Shown in pieces: positions 39,880 through 47,686 of a stretch of DNA of 56,024 nt (positions are counted from its first letter, which is position 1; each line of letters opens with the position of its first letter). The notes below the pieces were generated by a model. That model made no database searches, had not been told where the DNA came from, and saw only the letters and a program-made list of their open reading frames with translations. The translations under genes were made by a program, and so were the position numbers. This DNA comes from Actinomycetes bacterium (GTDB taxonomy: Bacteria; Actinomycetota; Acidimicrobiia; Acidimicrobiales; Bog-793): assembly GCA_021829645.1 (NCBI GenBank), contig JAKBPI010000010.1, positions 1 to 56,024 of the forward strand. The letters run 5' to 3'.

Positions 39880-40944
39880 ATGGACATGACATTGTCAAAG
39901 CGCGGCGATTATGTGATGAAGTCCGCCATATATTTGGCTAGGGCGTGGATAGAGGGAGTCAACAAGGAAGCTGACGGGGTATCTGTTATGGCGGGTACCG
40001 GGTTTATAGATGAAGCGGCGGAAAGTAAAGTATCGAGAAAGATACGGGAAATCGTAAAAGACACCTTAATACCGAATACGTTTGCTCCCCAAATTTTGGC
40101 CGATCTTATACGTGCCGGATTGGCGGTTTCCAAAGCGGGACGTTTTGGCGGTTATCGACTAGCCCGCGATCCGTCACTCATTTCTGCTTTGGAAGTCGTG
40201 GAAGCGGCCGAAGGGTCTTTACGAGCGGACCGTTGTGCTCTGGGTGACGAACCATGTCGCTGGGAAGACGTATGCCCATTGCACGAAACTTGGGTTTTGG
40301 CGGGACAAGCCGTTGCTAAAGTTTTGCAGGAAACGACATTGGCAGAGCTGGCTACAAGGGATATAGCTATCGAAAACGGTACCTATAAGTTAATAACGAA
40401 CGCCCATAGGTCACATCCGATAAGCATAGATGTAAAAGATAAGGTCCAGATAGAAGTGAATTTTATGCAGGTGCTGAAAGGAATCATTGCTCTGTCGGGG
40501 ACCAAAGAAGCCGAACTACTGCTAAATGACGCTTACGAGGCCGCTATAGGTACCTCTGCCGGACTGCAAGGCCTCGTGAGCCAAATAGGCAAAATGCCGG
40601 CAAACGGCAGTGTCTCTTTTACTCTTGCGCGAAGTCAAAAGTCCATTTCGCGCAAAAACACTTTAAACACCGGCAAAGCTGTCAAAAAATCTTCACTTGA
40701 GGAAAGTGATTCTGCGATTGCGTTCTTGTGGAAAGGGAATTCAAATGCTTTGATAGAAAGTCTAGAGGGCCAAATCATGCTTACTCTCGTTGACGAAGAA
40801 CGTACCGAACTTTCTCTGGAGGCAAAGTTGCGTCAGCCAAGCAGCGGACAGTTTTTTGCTAAAGAGACTTTTGGTGAGGTATCTGCTAAGTTTATAAGAC
40901 ATTTCTTGAGACGCTTAGCAGTCTTACTGGAAGATGAAAGTTAA
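39880..40944 (+). CDS. Rrf2-type regulator with Fe-S-like Cys triad and a long C-terminal extension
   Basis: Residues 1-150 are an Rrf2 winged helix: T-L-S-K-R-G-D-Y-V-M-K-S-A-I-Y-L-A at the start, a roughly 25-residue insert after helix 1, and G-R-F-G-G-Y-R-L-A-R-D-P. Cys residues in R-C-A-L-G-D-E-P-C-R-W-E-D-V-C-P (C-x6-C-x6-C) suggest an Fe-S cluster, as in NsrR/IscR. Residues 165-354 are extra; the predicted strands and amphipathic C-terminal helix recall SRPBCC/CoxG-like domains, but this is uncertain. The next gene, 98 bp downstream, is a siroheme reductase with an inverted repeat in its promoter, a likely target. Confidence 0.8.
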   Translation: MDMTLSKRGDYVMKSAIYLARAWIEGVNKEADGVSVMAGTGFIDEAAESKVSRKIREIVKDTLIPNTFAPQILADLIRAGLAVSKAGRFGGYRLARDPSLISALEVVEAAEGSLRADRCALGDEPCRWEDVCPLHETWVLAGQAVAKVLQETTLAELATRDIAIENGTYKLITNAHRSHPISIDVKDKVQIEVNFMQVLKGIIALSGTKEAELLLNDAYEAAIGTSAGLQGLVSQIGKMPANGSVSFTLARSQKSISRKNTLNTGKAVKKSSLEESDSAIAFLWKGNSNALIESLEGQIMLTLVDEERTELSLEAKLRQPSSGQFFAKETFGEVSAKFIRHFLRRLAVLLEDES

Positions 40945-41005
40945 TTTTCTCAAAAAACCAGTACAAAGTCTATTTTTAGAGCAGTGAGAATAAATTATAT
41001 AAAAG

Positions 41006-41035
41006 TTGACTTAAAGAGTCATATTTTGATATAAT
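41006..41035 (+). promoter_or_regulatory. promoter of the nitrite/sulfite reductase gene, with an inverted repeat
   Basis: TTGACT (41006-41011), an 18-bp spacer and TATAAT (41030-41035) make a near-consensus sigma-70 promoter. TATAAT ends seven bases before the GTG at 41043 and no Shine-Dalgarno exists, so the transcript is probably leaderless. TGACTtaaagAGTCA (41007-41021) is a perfect inverted repeat overlapping the -35, a candidate operator for the upstream Rrf2 regulator. Confidence 0.8.
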
Positions 41036-41042
41036 CAAATTC

Positions 41043-42818
41043 GTGCAAGCTACTATTACAGACAAAGAAATTTTAAAAGATATAGAAAAGTTTGAAAAGC
41101 TACTCGCCGACTATCTGGCCGGTGATTTAGATGAAGATTCATTTAGGGTTTTTAGACTTAATAACGGTATCTATGGACAGCGCCAGGGTGGTTTCAACCA
41201 AATGGTCAGAATCAAGATCCCTTACGGTGCCGTTAACGCCGATCAGCTGGAGATGATGGCTTACGTGGCCGAGACCTACAGCAGGGGTTGGGGTCATTTG
41301 ACGACAAGGCAAAATATACAATTCCATTTTGTGCAATTGTCAACAATCCCGGACTTCCTAAGAGACATAGGATCTGTCGGCATGACAACGAGAGAAGCCT
41401 GTGGCGATACAGTGCGTAATGTCATGGGGTGTCATTTGGCCGGAGCGTGCCCATTTGAGGTTCTGGATATATCACCTTGGGCTGAGGCAACGTTCAATTA
41501 TCTATTGAGACACCCCTACTCCCAGCGTTTGCCAAGAAAGTTAAAAATAAACTTTTCTGGCTGTGTCACTGACTGTGGGCAGGCCATGTTTAACGACATA
41601 GGCGTGGTAGCGGTAGCCCAACCTCGTGAAGACGGTACGACGGAATCCGGGTTTAGGGTTTACATAGGAGGAGGCTTGGGTGCCAATCCTCATCCTGCTC
41701 AAGCACTTGAGCCCTTTACGAGCCGTGAAGATCTCTTGCCGACGGTGGAAGCCATTTTGAGGACTTTTGATCACTTCGGAAACAGGTTTAATAAATTGCG
41801 TGCCCGACTTAAATGGCTTGTTGACGAACTTGGGATAGAAGAATTGAGGCGAAGGATACTCCGTGAGAGGCAACTCTTGCTGGCGTCGGCAACCTGGCCG
41901 GGAGGTATTCCTGAAGCCGTATTGGTCGCGGGCGATGCGCCCGCAGGAATGACTGCTACCGGAGAAGTAACCAAACTGGGAGTACCCGTCGCCTTACGCT
42001 TAAAGCCGGAATCAGATGCTTTCACAAAATGGGAAAAGGCAAATGTTTATTATGGGGTCGCCAAAGGAACGGTATCGGCCATAGCACACGCCATATTAGG
42101 GGATATTACGTCTCATCAGTTCAGAGAGTTGGCATCTATTATCAGAGACTTTGGTGTAGAGATGCGGATTACCAACCGCCAAAACATTGCCATTAGGAAC
42201 TTGGAGAAAAATCAACTGAGAGAACTTTTCGAACGTTTGGTCGCTATAGATATGGCGCGTCCAAGTGCTGAGTTAGCCGGAGATGTTGTTTCGTGCCCAG
42301 GGGCTGATACTTGCAATTTGGCTGTTACTCAGAGTCGCGGTTTGGCAGAAGATATCGGAAGGGCTTTGGAAGAAGCAGGGCTGGCAGATGTGGGAGGTGT
42401 CAGGATTAACGTGTCAGGCTGCACAAACAGTTGCGGACAGCATCACGTTGCCGATATAGGATTCCACGGAGCAGAGAGACGTGCACACGGTCGTCCAGCC
42501 CCCGGCTATCAGCTGTTGTTGGGTGGCCACTTGGGAGATACCGAAGTGGAGTTTGCGCAAAAAGCTTTGCGACTGCCAGCAAAATCGGCAGGGGAAGCCA
42601 CGGTAAGGCTGGTGTCACGTTTTGCCGAGGAAAGAGAACCGGGTGAGACATTTTCATCTTTTGTAACGAGACTCGGAGGGGCCAAAAAACTTGCCGAGGA
42701 TTTAAAGGACTTGGATGTTTGGCCTACTCCTGAGGAAAATCCAGATTATTATGTCGATTTTGGCGAGACAGGACCTTACGTACCAGAAGTTGGTATCGGA
42801 GAGTGTGCAGCCAGTTAA
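41043..42818 (+). CDS. siroheme-dependent ferredoxin nitrite/sulfite reductase
   Basis: Six-electron reductase with siroheme and a 4Fe-4S cluster. Two repeated halves are visible: N-Q-M-V-R-I-K-I-P-Y-G and T-R-Q-N-I-Q-F-H in the first, T-N-R-Q-N-I-A-I-R-N in the second. The cluster ligands are in S-C-P-G-A-D-T-C-N-L-A and S-G-C-T-N-S-C-G-Q-H-H (C-x-x-x-C). The length (591 aa) suits NirA/Sir proteins of the assimilatory ferredoxin type. The sequence alone does not tell nitrite from sulfite; the neighbouring Rrf2 regulator gives no further help. Start GTG 41043 is set by the leaderless promoter. Confidence 0.93.
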   Translation: MQATITDKEILKDIEKFEKLLADYLAGDLDEDSFRVFRLNNGIYGQRQGGFNQMVRIKIPYGAVNADQLEMMAYVAETYSRGWGHLTTRQNIQFHFVQLSTIPDFLRDIGSVGMTTREACGDTVRNVMGCHLAGACPFEVLDISPWAEATFNYLLRHPYSQRLPRKLKINFSGCVTDCGQAMFNDIGVVAVAQPREDGTTESGFRVYIGGGLGANPHPAQALEPFTSREDLLPTVEAILRTFDHFGNRFNKLRARLKWLVDELGIEELRRRILRERQLLLASATWPGGIPEAVLVAGDAPAGMTATGEVTKLGVPVALRLKPESDAFTKWEKANVYYGVAKGTVSAIAHAILGDITSHQFRELASIIRDFGVEMRITNRQNIAIRNLEKNQLRELFERLVAIDMARPSAELAGDVVSCPGADTCNLAVTQSRGLAEDIGRALEEAGLADVGGVRINVSGCTNSCGQHHVADIGFHGAERRAHGRPAPGYQLLLGGHLGDTEVEFAQKALRLPAKSAGEATVRLVSRFAEEREPGETFSSFVTRLGGAKKLAEDLKDLDVWPTPEENPDYYVDFGETGPYVPEVGIGECAAS

Positions 42819-43142
42819 TTTCTCAAGTACCGGTCTTCTCCGTGTAACAGAATTTACCTAATCAAATTGACTAAAAAACCAATTATTTTCTATCTGGTAC
42901 CTAAAAATAGGGTATTCTTACGCGTCATTTATTGAAAATACAAACAAATGGCTTAGGGTAATCTGCTGTATAGACCTGTAGGGGCTATGGGGAATTTGCG
43001 AATGAAGATGGTATAACCGATTGACTTTGCTGCAAAGAGGTAAACATATAGGTATAACTCGGGATATCAATATTTCGTTTAGCCAATATATTTTCCTCTG
43101 TATCCTGAGTGATTTTTTGTGATAGGACTGAGATTTTAAATA
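42819..43142. other. 324-bp AT-rich intergenic region, no gene seen
   Basis: Between the reductase and the zinc-finger gene. Frames on the minus strand here are short and continue into the repeat shadow. No strong hairpin or terminator is recognised; the region presumably holds the promoter for 43143. Confidence 0.4.
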
Positions 43143-43988
43143 ATGGCTGCAAAGAAAGAACCCGGAAAGGCAAATCCATTGAAATCTGCTATTGATGGCG
43201 ATAAAGAAAACCTTGTTACAAAAGAAGCCATAACTACTCCGCTCCGCTCCGCGAAACCGGCTTCCAAAGCAGCCGCCAAAAAAACGGCGCCGGCGTCGAC
43301 GGATGAGGCGCAAAACAGCGACTCCGGAACTTCTAAAAGTGCCAACTCAAAGAGTAATAGTGCTCCCGCGAAACCGGCTTCCAAAGCAGCCGCCAAAAAA
43401 ACGGCGCCGGCGTCGACGGATGAGGCGCAAAACAGCGACTCCGGAACTTCTAAAAGTGCCAACTCAAAGAGTAATAGTGCTCCCGCGAAACCGGCTTCCA
43501 AAGCAGCCGCCAAAAAAACGGCGCCGGCGTCGACAGAACTTGGTACTTTGGGAGTAAACACGGACTTGTCAAAAAAAGACCCAGTTCAGCCCGTGGATAA
43601 CGAAAACACTTATCGCAATGATGAGGAATTTCTCAATTCTCAGAAAGAAGCTCTTCTCGCCGAACGGGCGACATATTTAGAACAGGCGAACAGTTTGCGT
43701 GAAGAGGCAGATTCTTTAATCAGTGAATCTGAGCCGGGTGATATACAATTCGACGAAGAATCAGGCGAAGGCGGTACTTCAACTGTTGACAGGGAAAGAG
43801 ACCTAGCTCTGTCTGCGCAAGCTCTTGCTGCGGTAGAAGAAATTAATTACGCTTTACATAAAATTGAAATCGGGAAGTACGGCATATGTGAAAGCTGTGG
43901 CGAACTGATTGTCAGAGACCGCCTTGAGGCATTGCCTTATGCAAGATTATGTGTTGCATGTAAAAGCGGAGGGCTATCACGTCGCTAA
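43143..43988 (+). CDS. DksA/TraR-type zinc-finger protein with histone-H1-like N-terminal repeats
   Basis: The C-terminal 125 residues form a coiled coil and a C4 zinc finger (Y-G-I-C-E-S-C-G-E ... A-R-L-C-V-A-C-K) of the TraR/DksA family, which bind RNA polymerase through the secondary channel. The N-terminal 150 residues are basic and Ala/Lys/Ser-rich, with tandem copies of A-K-P-A-S-K-A-A-A-K-K-T-A-P-A-S-T, resembling histone-H1 tails. The encoding DNA is a 117-bp tandem repeat. It precedes lspA and rluD. I infer DNA/RNA-polymerase contact; the tail's role is unknown. Confidence 0.85.
   Translation: MAAKKEPGKANPLKSAIDGDKENLVTKEAITTPLRSAKPASKAAAKKTAPASTDEAQNSDSGTSKSANSKSNSAPAKPASKAAAKKTAPASTDEAQNSDSGTSKSANSKSNSAPAKPASKAAAKKTAPASTELGTLGVNTDLSKKDPVQPVDNENTYRNDEEFLNSQKEALLAERATYLEQANSLREEADSLISESEPGDIQFDEESGEGGTSTVDRERDLALSAQALAAVEEINYALHKIEIGKYGICESCGELIVRDRLEALPYARLCVACKSGGLSRR
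43251..43534 (+). repeat. 117-bp tandem repeat, two full and one partial copy
   Basis: Copies start at 43251, 43368 and 43485 (GCGAAACCGGCTTCCAAAGC...), each 117 bp (39 codons), the third ending after 50 bp. The copies are essentially identical, so the repeat is recent or homogenised. Copy number can change by recombination without shifting the frame. Confidence 0.95.
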
Positions 43989-44008
43989 ATGGCGCCAGAG
44001 AGGCGTTT

Positions 44009-44518
44009 GTGCGTTTTGGAATCAAGCCAACTCTTCTGCTACTGCTGGTAATTGTCGCTGATCAGCTTTCGAAAAGCTGGGCAGTTCATAATCTTGTCCA
44101 TCACGACATCCACATTATTGGCCCCGTATCATTGGAACTTTCGTATAATACCGGATTTGCTTTTTCACTCGGAACGGGGCTTGGGGCAATTTTACTATTC
44201 GTTATACCCCTAATTCTGTTTTTCATGCTCTATCTCTTCAGACAACATCTGAAGAGCAATGTGCGTTTTGCTGTCGCACTGGTTTTTGGGGGTGCACTGG
44301 GCAATCTTTTTGACAGGATATTTCGGCATGGCGGAGCTGTGGTTGATTTCATTAAAGTAGGAGTCTGGCCGGTATTCAATTTGGCCGACTCTTGTATCGT
44401 CATAGGTATTCTCTGGATAGGTATACACTACACCAAGTCAGAAAATGCAAAATTGCGGAAGAAGGCAGGTTCAAATGTCAAATCAGATTCTTCAGTTGTC
44501 GATGGCTCAGAGAGTTAA
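44009..44518 (+). CDS. lspA: lipoprotein signal peptidase LspA
   Basis: Aspartyl protease that removes lipoprotein signal peptides in the membrane. Four TM helices are visible; the family motifs are V-I-V-A-D-Q-L-S-K-S, S-Y-N-T-G-F-A-F, G-G-A-L-G-N-L-F-D-R-I (first catalytic Asp) and F-N-L-A-D-S-C-I (second Asp). The start GTG 44009 follows GAGAGG by six bases. At 169 residues it is complete. It sits 20 nt after the zinc-finger gene and 32 nt before rluD, an operon order seen in many actinobacteria. Confidence 0.96.
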   Translation: MRFGIKPTLLLLLVIVADQLSKSWAVHNLVHHDIHIIGPVSLELSYNTGFAFSLGTGLGAILLFVIPLILFFMLYLFRQHLKSNVRFAVALVFGGALGNLFDRIFRHGGAVVDFIKVGVWPVFNLADSCIVIGILWIGIHYTKSENAKLRKKAGSNVKSDSSVVDGSES

Positions 44519-44550
44519 CCTGTTTAGTATGTTCATATTGGCAGTAAATT

Positions 44551-45534
44551 ATGGATAAAGATGACCTCAAACAATCCGGTATAGAAATCCCGGCAGTTTT
44601 TGCAGGCGAGCGCGTAGACCGCACTTTGTCCGTTCTTTTGGGATGCAGTAGGTCATTGATTGCTGAGATGATACAAGAAGGTTCTGTTTTACTAAACGAT
44701 AGACAGATACAAGCCGGAAGTAAAAAAGTTATGCCCGGTGACATCTTGCGTATCATGGAATCAGAACGTCCCGGTGAGGCAAGCCTCTTTCTCGCAGAAG
44801 AAACCTTTGACTTAGAGGAAGCGAAAGTAAACATTGTATTTGAAGACCGAGACATTTTGGTAGTTTCAAAGCCTGCCGGTATGGTTGTTCACCCTGGAGC
44901 TGCCAAAGAAAAAAATACGTTAATTGCTGTTTTGTTAAAGTATGACCCCTCTATTGGCAGCCTTATCTCGGCTTGTGGTTGCCATCCTTCGCGACCCGGG
45001 GTACTTCATAGACTCGATAAGGATACATCCGGTCTTGTCATAGTGGCTAAAACTCCGGAAGCTTATATGACTTTAACGAAAGACATAGCAGAGCGAAAAG
45101 TCAAAAAGGGTTATGTCGCTCTTGTGTCGGGTTTGCTTGACAATAATGAAGGCACCATTGAAGCTCCGATAGGTCGTTCTGTCAGATCACCTGTGCTAAG
45201 GGCTGTATCACTGCAGGGTAGGGATGCTGTGACCGAATATAAGGTACTAAAAAAATACCCTGCCGTCCCGGCAACATTGGTGAATATAAATTTAGTAACA
45301 GGTAGGACGCATCAAATAAGGGTCCATTTTCAAGCCATAGGCCACGCTGTTTTGGGTGACAAAACATACGGTTCCAAGACGGGGACCCTTGGTTTGAATA
45401 GACAGTACCTCCACGCGTCCAGACTCGAATTCAATCATCCGGTTTCTGGGGAAAAATGTGTTTTCGAGAGTCAGCCGCCAGAGGATCTATTGGGGTTTAT
45501 AAAAAGACTCGATGCGGATTATGCAGCGGAGTAA
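44551..45534 (+). CDS. rluD: 23S rRNA pseudouridine synthase, RluA/RluD family
   Basis: An S4 RNA-binding domain (about 15-75, with G-E-R-V-D-R-T-L-S-V-L-L and G-D-I-L-R-I) is followed by the RluA catalytic domain with the motif H-R-L-D-K-D-T-S-G-L (catalytic Asp). Later come G-R-T-H-Q-I-R-V-H and G-D-K-T-Y-G. The 327-residue length is normal. RluD targets in E. coli are U1911/1915/1917; RluC or RluA specificity cannot be excluded. Its 3' end overlaps the converging sigma-factor gene by 16 bp. Confidence 0.92.
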   Translation: MDKDDLKQSGIEIPAVFAGERVDRTLSVLLGCSRSLIAEMIQEGSVLLNDRQIQAGSKKVMPGDILRIMESERPGEASLFLAEETFDLEEAKVNIVFEDRDILVVSKPAGMVVHPGAAKEKNTLIAVLLKYDPSIGSLISACGCHPSRPGVLHRLDKDTSGLVIVAKTPEAYMTLTKDIAERKVKKGYVALVSGLLDNNEGTIEAPIGRSVRSPVLRAVSLQGRDAVTEYKVLKKYPAVPATLVNINLVTGRTHQIRVHFQAIGHAVLGDKTYGSKTGTLGLNRQYLHASRLEFNHPVSGEKCVFESQPPEDLLGFIKRLDADYAAE

Positions 45535-46319
45535 AGAGAACTGACTTCTGGTTGCGCTGCCAAAAATCTCAGAGCGTTGGCTTCCAGACTTCTTACCCTG
45601 CGTACTCCTATGCCTAAGGTTTTGGCCGTGTTTTCGAGTGAACAGGGGGGTTGTCCTCCAAGTCCAAATCGCAGTCTAACGACTTCTTGATCCAGTTTTG
45701 GTAGTCGTTCAATCGCTCCCAGTAGGCTGCCTATAGAAAGACTGGTCGCAATGTCGTCTTCTATCAAAGAGGTTTCATCGGTTATTACATCGCCCAAAGT
45801 TGCGTTGACGTCGACTCCAAGAGGCTGATCCAAACTTGCTACAACTCTCGGCAGTTTTAACTGAACATCTCCGCCGTCTTTTTCTGTAGCCATTTCCTGT
45901 GCAACGGCATCCTCCGGCAATCTTATAGCCCTGCCTTTTGACTGCACGGCTCTTTGCAGCGATTGTCTAATCCACCAAGTTGCATAGGTAGAAAACTTAA
46001 AACCTCTTGTCCAGTCGAATTTCTCAACGGCCCTTACTAGTCCGAAAGTTCCTTCTTGCACGAGGTCGACCAGATCGACCCCTCTTCCTTGGTAACGTCT
46101 TGCCCAATGCACCACAAGACGTAAATTGGTGGCTATCATCTCTGCTTTTGCTTTAGGATCGCCTTCGGCAACTCTTTTTGCCAATAGTGTTTGACCCTCT
46201 GTGTCGAGTAGAGGGTACTTCCCTATGTCGTCTAGGAAAAGTCTCATAGGATCAAGAGAACCCCCAGATCTTTCATCTGCATTTTCATTCGTTAATTCGC
46301 TGTGAGTACTTTTTTTCAT
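45519..46319 (-). CDS. group-2 sigma-70 factor
   Basis: Alternative sigma factor of 266 residues. Region 1.2 is D-P-M-R-L-F-L-D-D-I-G-K-Y-P-L-L, region 2 is N-L-R-L-V-V-H-W-A-R-R-Y ... F-K-F-S-T-Y-A-T-W-W-I-R-Q-S-L, and region 3 is G-R-A-I-R-L-P. Region 4.2 is divergent: S-L-E-N-T-A-K-T-L-G-I-G-V-R-R-V-R-S-L-E-A-N-A-L, where R-E-R-V-R-Q-I is usual. Region 1.1 is absent. It therefore belongs to the group 2 (HrdB/SigB-like) class, perhaps with a changed -35 preference. No anti-sigma gene is near. Confidence 0.88.
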   Translation of the reverse strand: MKKSTHSELTNENADERSGGSLDPMRLFLDDIGKYPLLDTEGQTLLAKRVAEGDPKAKAEMIATNLRLVVHWARRYQGRGVDLVDLVQEGTFGLVRAVEKFDWTRGFKFSTYATWWIRQSLQRAVQSKGRAIRLPEDAVAQEMATEKDGGDVQLKLPRVVASLDQPLGVDVNATLGDVITDETSLIEDDIATSLSIGSLLGAIERLPKLDQEVVRLRFGLGGQPPCSLENTAKTLGIGVRRVRSLEANALRFLAAQPEVSSLYSAA

Positions 46320-46618
46320 ATCAGTCTTCCAAGTTTTGTTGTATTTGCAATTACTTTTACCAACGTCAGTAGTGTGCTAAACATTCCATAAATCAAGTTA
46401 TTTAATTGAAATTCGATGTTTTTCAACACTTTCCGAGTGTCTAACGACAGAATTGGCGGAAAAGTACTTTTTGTCATAGAATCTTAGAATCACGATTATT
46501 TAATTTGGCTGCTTAGGAAGAGCGTCACTAGATAGAATTGAATCGACTTATGACAGAGTACTGTTTGGCAGGCAGTCATACCGATATTTTTGCAGTCTCA
46601 ACGGGAAAGAGGTGTTGC

Positions 46619-47197
46619 TTGGAGAGCCGGAATGAGTTGGGGAAAGGCGATATCTATATCGTAAGGCACGGCGCAACGCCGTGGAGCAAAGCCGGTCGTC
46701 ATACGGGGAGAACCGATATAGCGCTTGATCAAAGTGGTGAAAAGGCCGCTGAGGCTTTAAAAAGCGTACTTACACAGATTCAATTCCGGCACGTTTTTTC
46801 CTCACCCCTGCAGCGCGCCAAGAAGACTTGCGAGTTGGCTGGGTTGAAACCAAAGCTTGACCCCAACTTGTCGGAGTGGGATTACGGTGACTACGAAGGG
46901 CTCACCAAAACTCAAATTCAAGAGACAGCACCTGACTGGGATATCTACGACAGTGGGACATTGAACGGCGAAAGTATCGAGCAGGTCACAAAAAGATGTG
47001 AAAATTTTCTTGAGTCTGTAAAAGATTTGGCCAAGCCAATAGCGGTTTTCTCTCACGGGCATTTTTCAAGAGCACTGACAGCTACTTTCATTGGTGAAAA
47101 TATTAAATTTGCTCAAAAAATTCAATTCGATACGGCCAAAATAGGAATTCTTGCTGCTACCACTTTTGGCGGTGCCATAGTGTCTTGGAATGTCTAA
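46619..47197 (+). CDS. histidine phosphatase / phosphoglycerate mutase-family protein
   Basis: The core begins D-I-Y-I-V-R-H-G-A-T-P-W-S (catalytic His), with H-T-G-R-T-D-I-A-L, R-A-K-K-T-C-E-L-A-G, W-D-Y-G-D-Y-E-G-L and the second His in V-F-S-H-G-H-F-S-R-A. Family members dephosphorylate varied small molecules; the W-x-Y-G-(D)-Y-E-G pattern is common to cytosolic phosphatases of this type. TTG 46619 is preferred: AAAGAGG lies six bases upstream and the core then starts soon. ATG 46550 would add 23 residues with no family match. The 299-nt gap upstream (46320-46618) shows no other gene. Confidence 0.85.
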   Translation: MESRNELGKGDIYIVRHGATPWSKAGRHTGRTDIALDQSGEKAAEALKSVLTQIQFRHVFSSPLQRAKKTCELAGLKPKLDPNLSEWDYGDYEGLTKTQIQETAPDWDIYDSGTLNGESIEQVTKRCENFLESVKDLAKPIAVFSHGHFSRALTATFIGENIKFAQKIQFDTAKIGILAATTFGGAIVSWNV

Positions 47198-47206
47198 TCC
47201 TCTTTT

Positions 47207-47365
47207 GTGCAATTGAACCAACAAAGCTACCTTGGAGCTTACTCATTTTTAATCGGGGTGCTTGGTCTTGTACTGTGGTTGTTCGTAGAAGTACTTTCCT
47301 TGAAGAGACAGATTTCGCAGCAGGCGATTATAGATTTGGTGCAACCATTGCCAAAAAGTGTCTAA
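47207..47365 (+). CDS. 52-residue single-pass membrane protein
   Basis: From GTG 47207 the frame reads V-Q-L-N-Q-Q-S-Y-L-G-A-Y-S-F-L-I-G-V-L-G-L-V-L-W-L-F-V-E-V-L-S-L-K-R-Q-I and ends at TAA 47363-47365. One hydrophobic helix (about 9-30) is followed by a basic helix. The layout is like CcmD, the small cytochrome-c maturation protein, but no ccm genes are here. It starts nine bases after the stop of the phosphatase, so it may be coupled to it. There is no Shine-Dalgarno. Confidence 0.5.
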   Translation: MQLNQQSYLGAYSFLIGVLGLVLWLFVEVLSLKRQISQQAIIDLVQPLPKSV

Positions 47366-47686
47366 ATTTTTCAGCGGGGACTACTCGTTCCTTCTTGTAG
47401 AAAGAGCCTGACTACTTTTACGCCAGACAATTTGGTGTTGCTTTTGTGTAACCGGTCAGCTTAGGTAAGCTGATTCTTTCCGAAAACTATGTAGTTTCCC
47501 CTATGGTCGCGTCCTTATTTTTTCTCAAGGTTTCGATATGTCATGAGAAAGAGAATACGATAAGGAATTTGCTGTTATGGGAATTGGTGAATGCGGGTAG
47601 CTTGGTTTGTCAAGTTCATCACCTTTTGACATCCAAGTATGGACCCGGCATCACAACGGTCGATACCTGTATTGAGAGTAAAGAGT
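47366..47686. other. 321-bp region between convergent genes, no gene seen
   Basis: It holds a weak stem (CAGCTT-AGGT-AAGCTG, starting near 47458) followed by a T-rich stretch, a possible terminator for the small membrane protein. A 68-codon frame at 47503-47709 has no Shine-Dalgarno and runs into the end of the minus-strand Rrf2 gene; I do not treat it as a gene. Confidence 0.4.

Noticed and set aside
43251-43534. Could the 117-bp repeats be a CRISPR or intergenic repeat?
   Set aside because: They are in-frame, contiguous and encode a basic repeat tail, so they are coding.
43136-43561. Long minus-strand frame with repeated A/L/E-rich units opposite the zinc-finger gene
   Set aside because: It mirrors the 117-bp repeat of the plus-strand gene, whose C-terminus is a clear zinc finger; the minus frame has no family signature.
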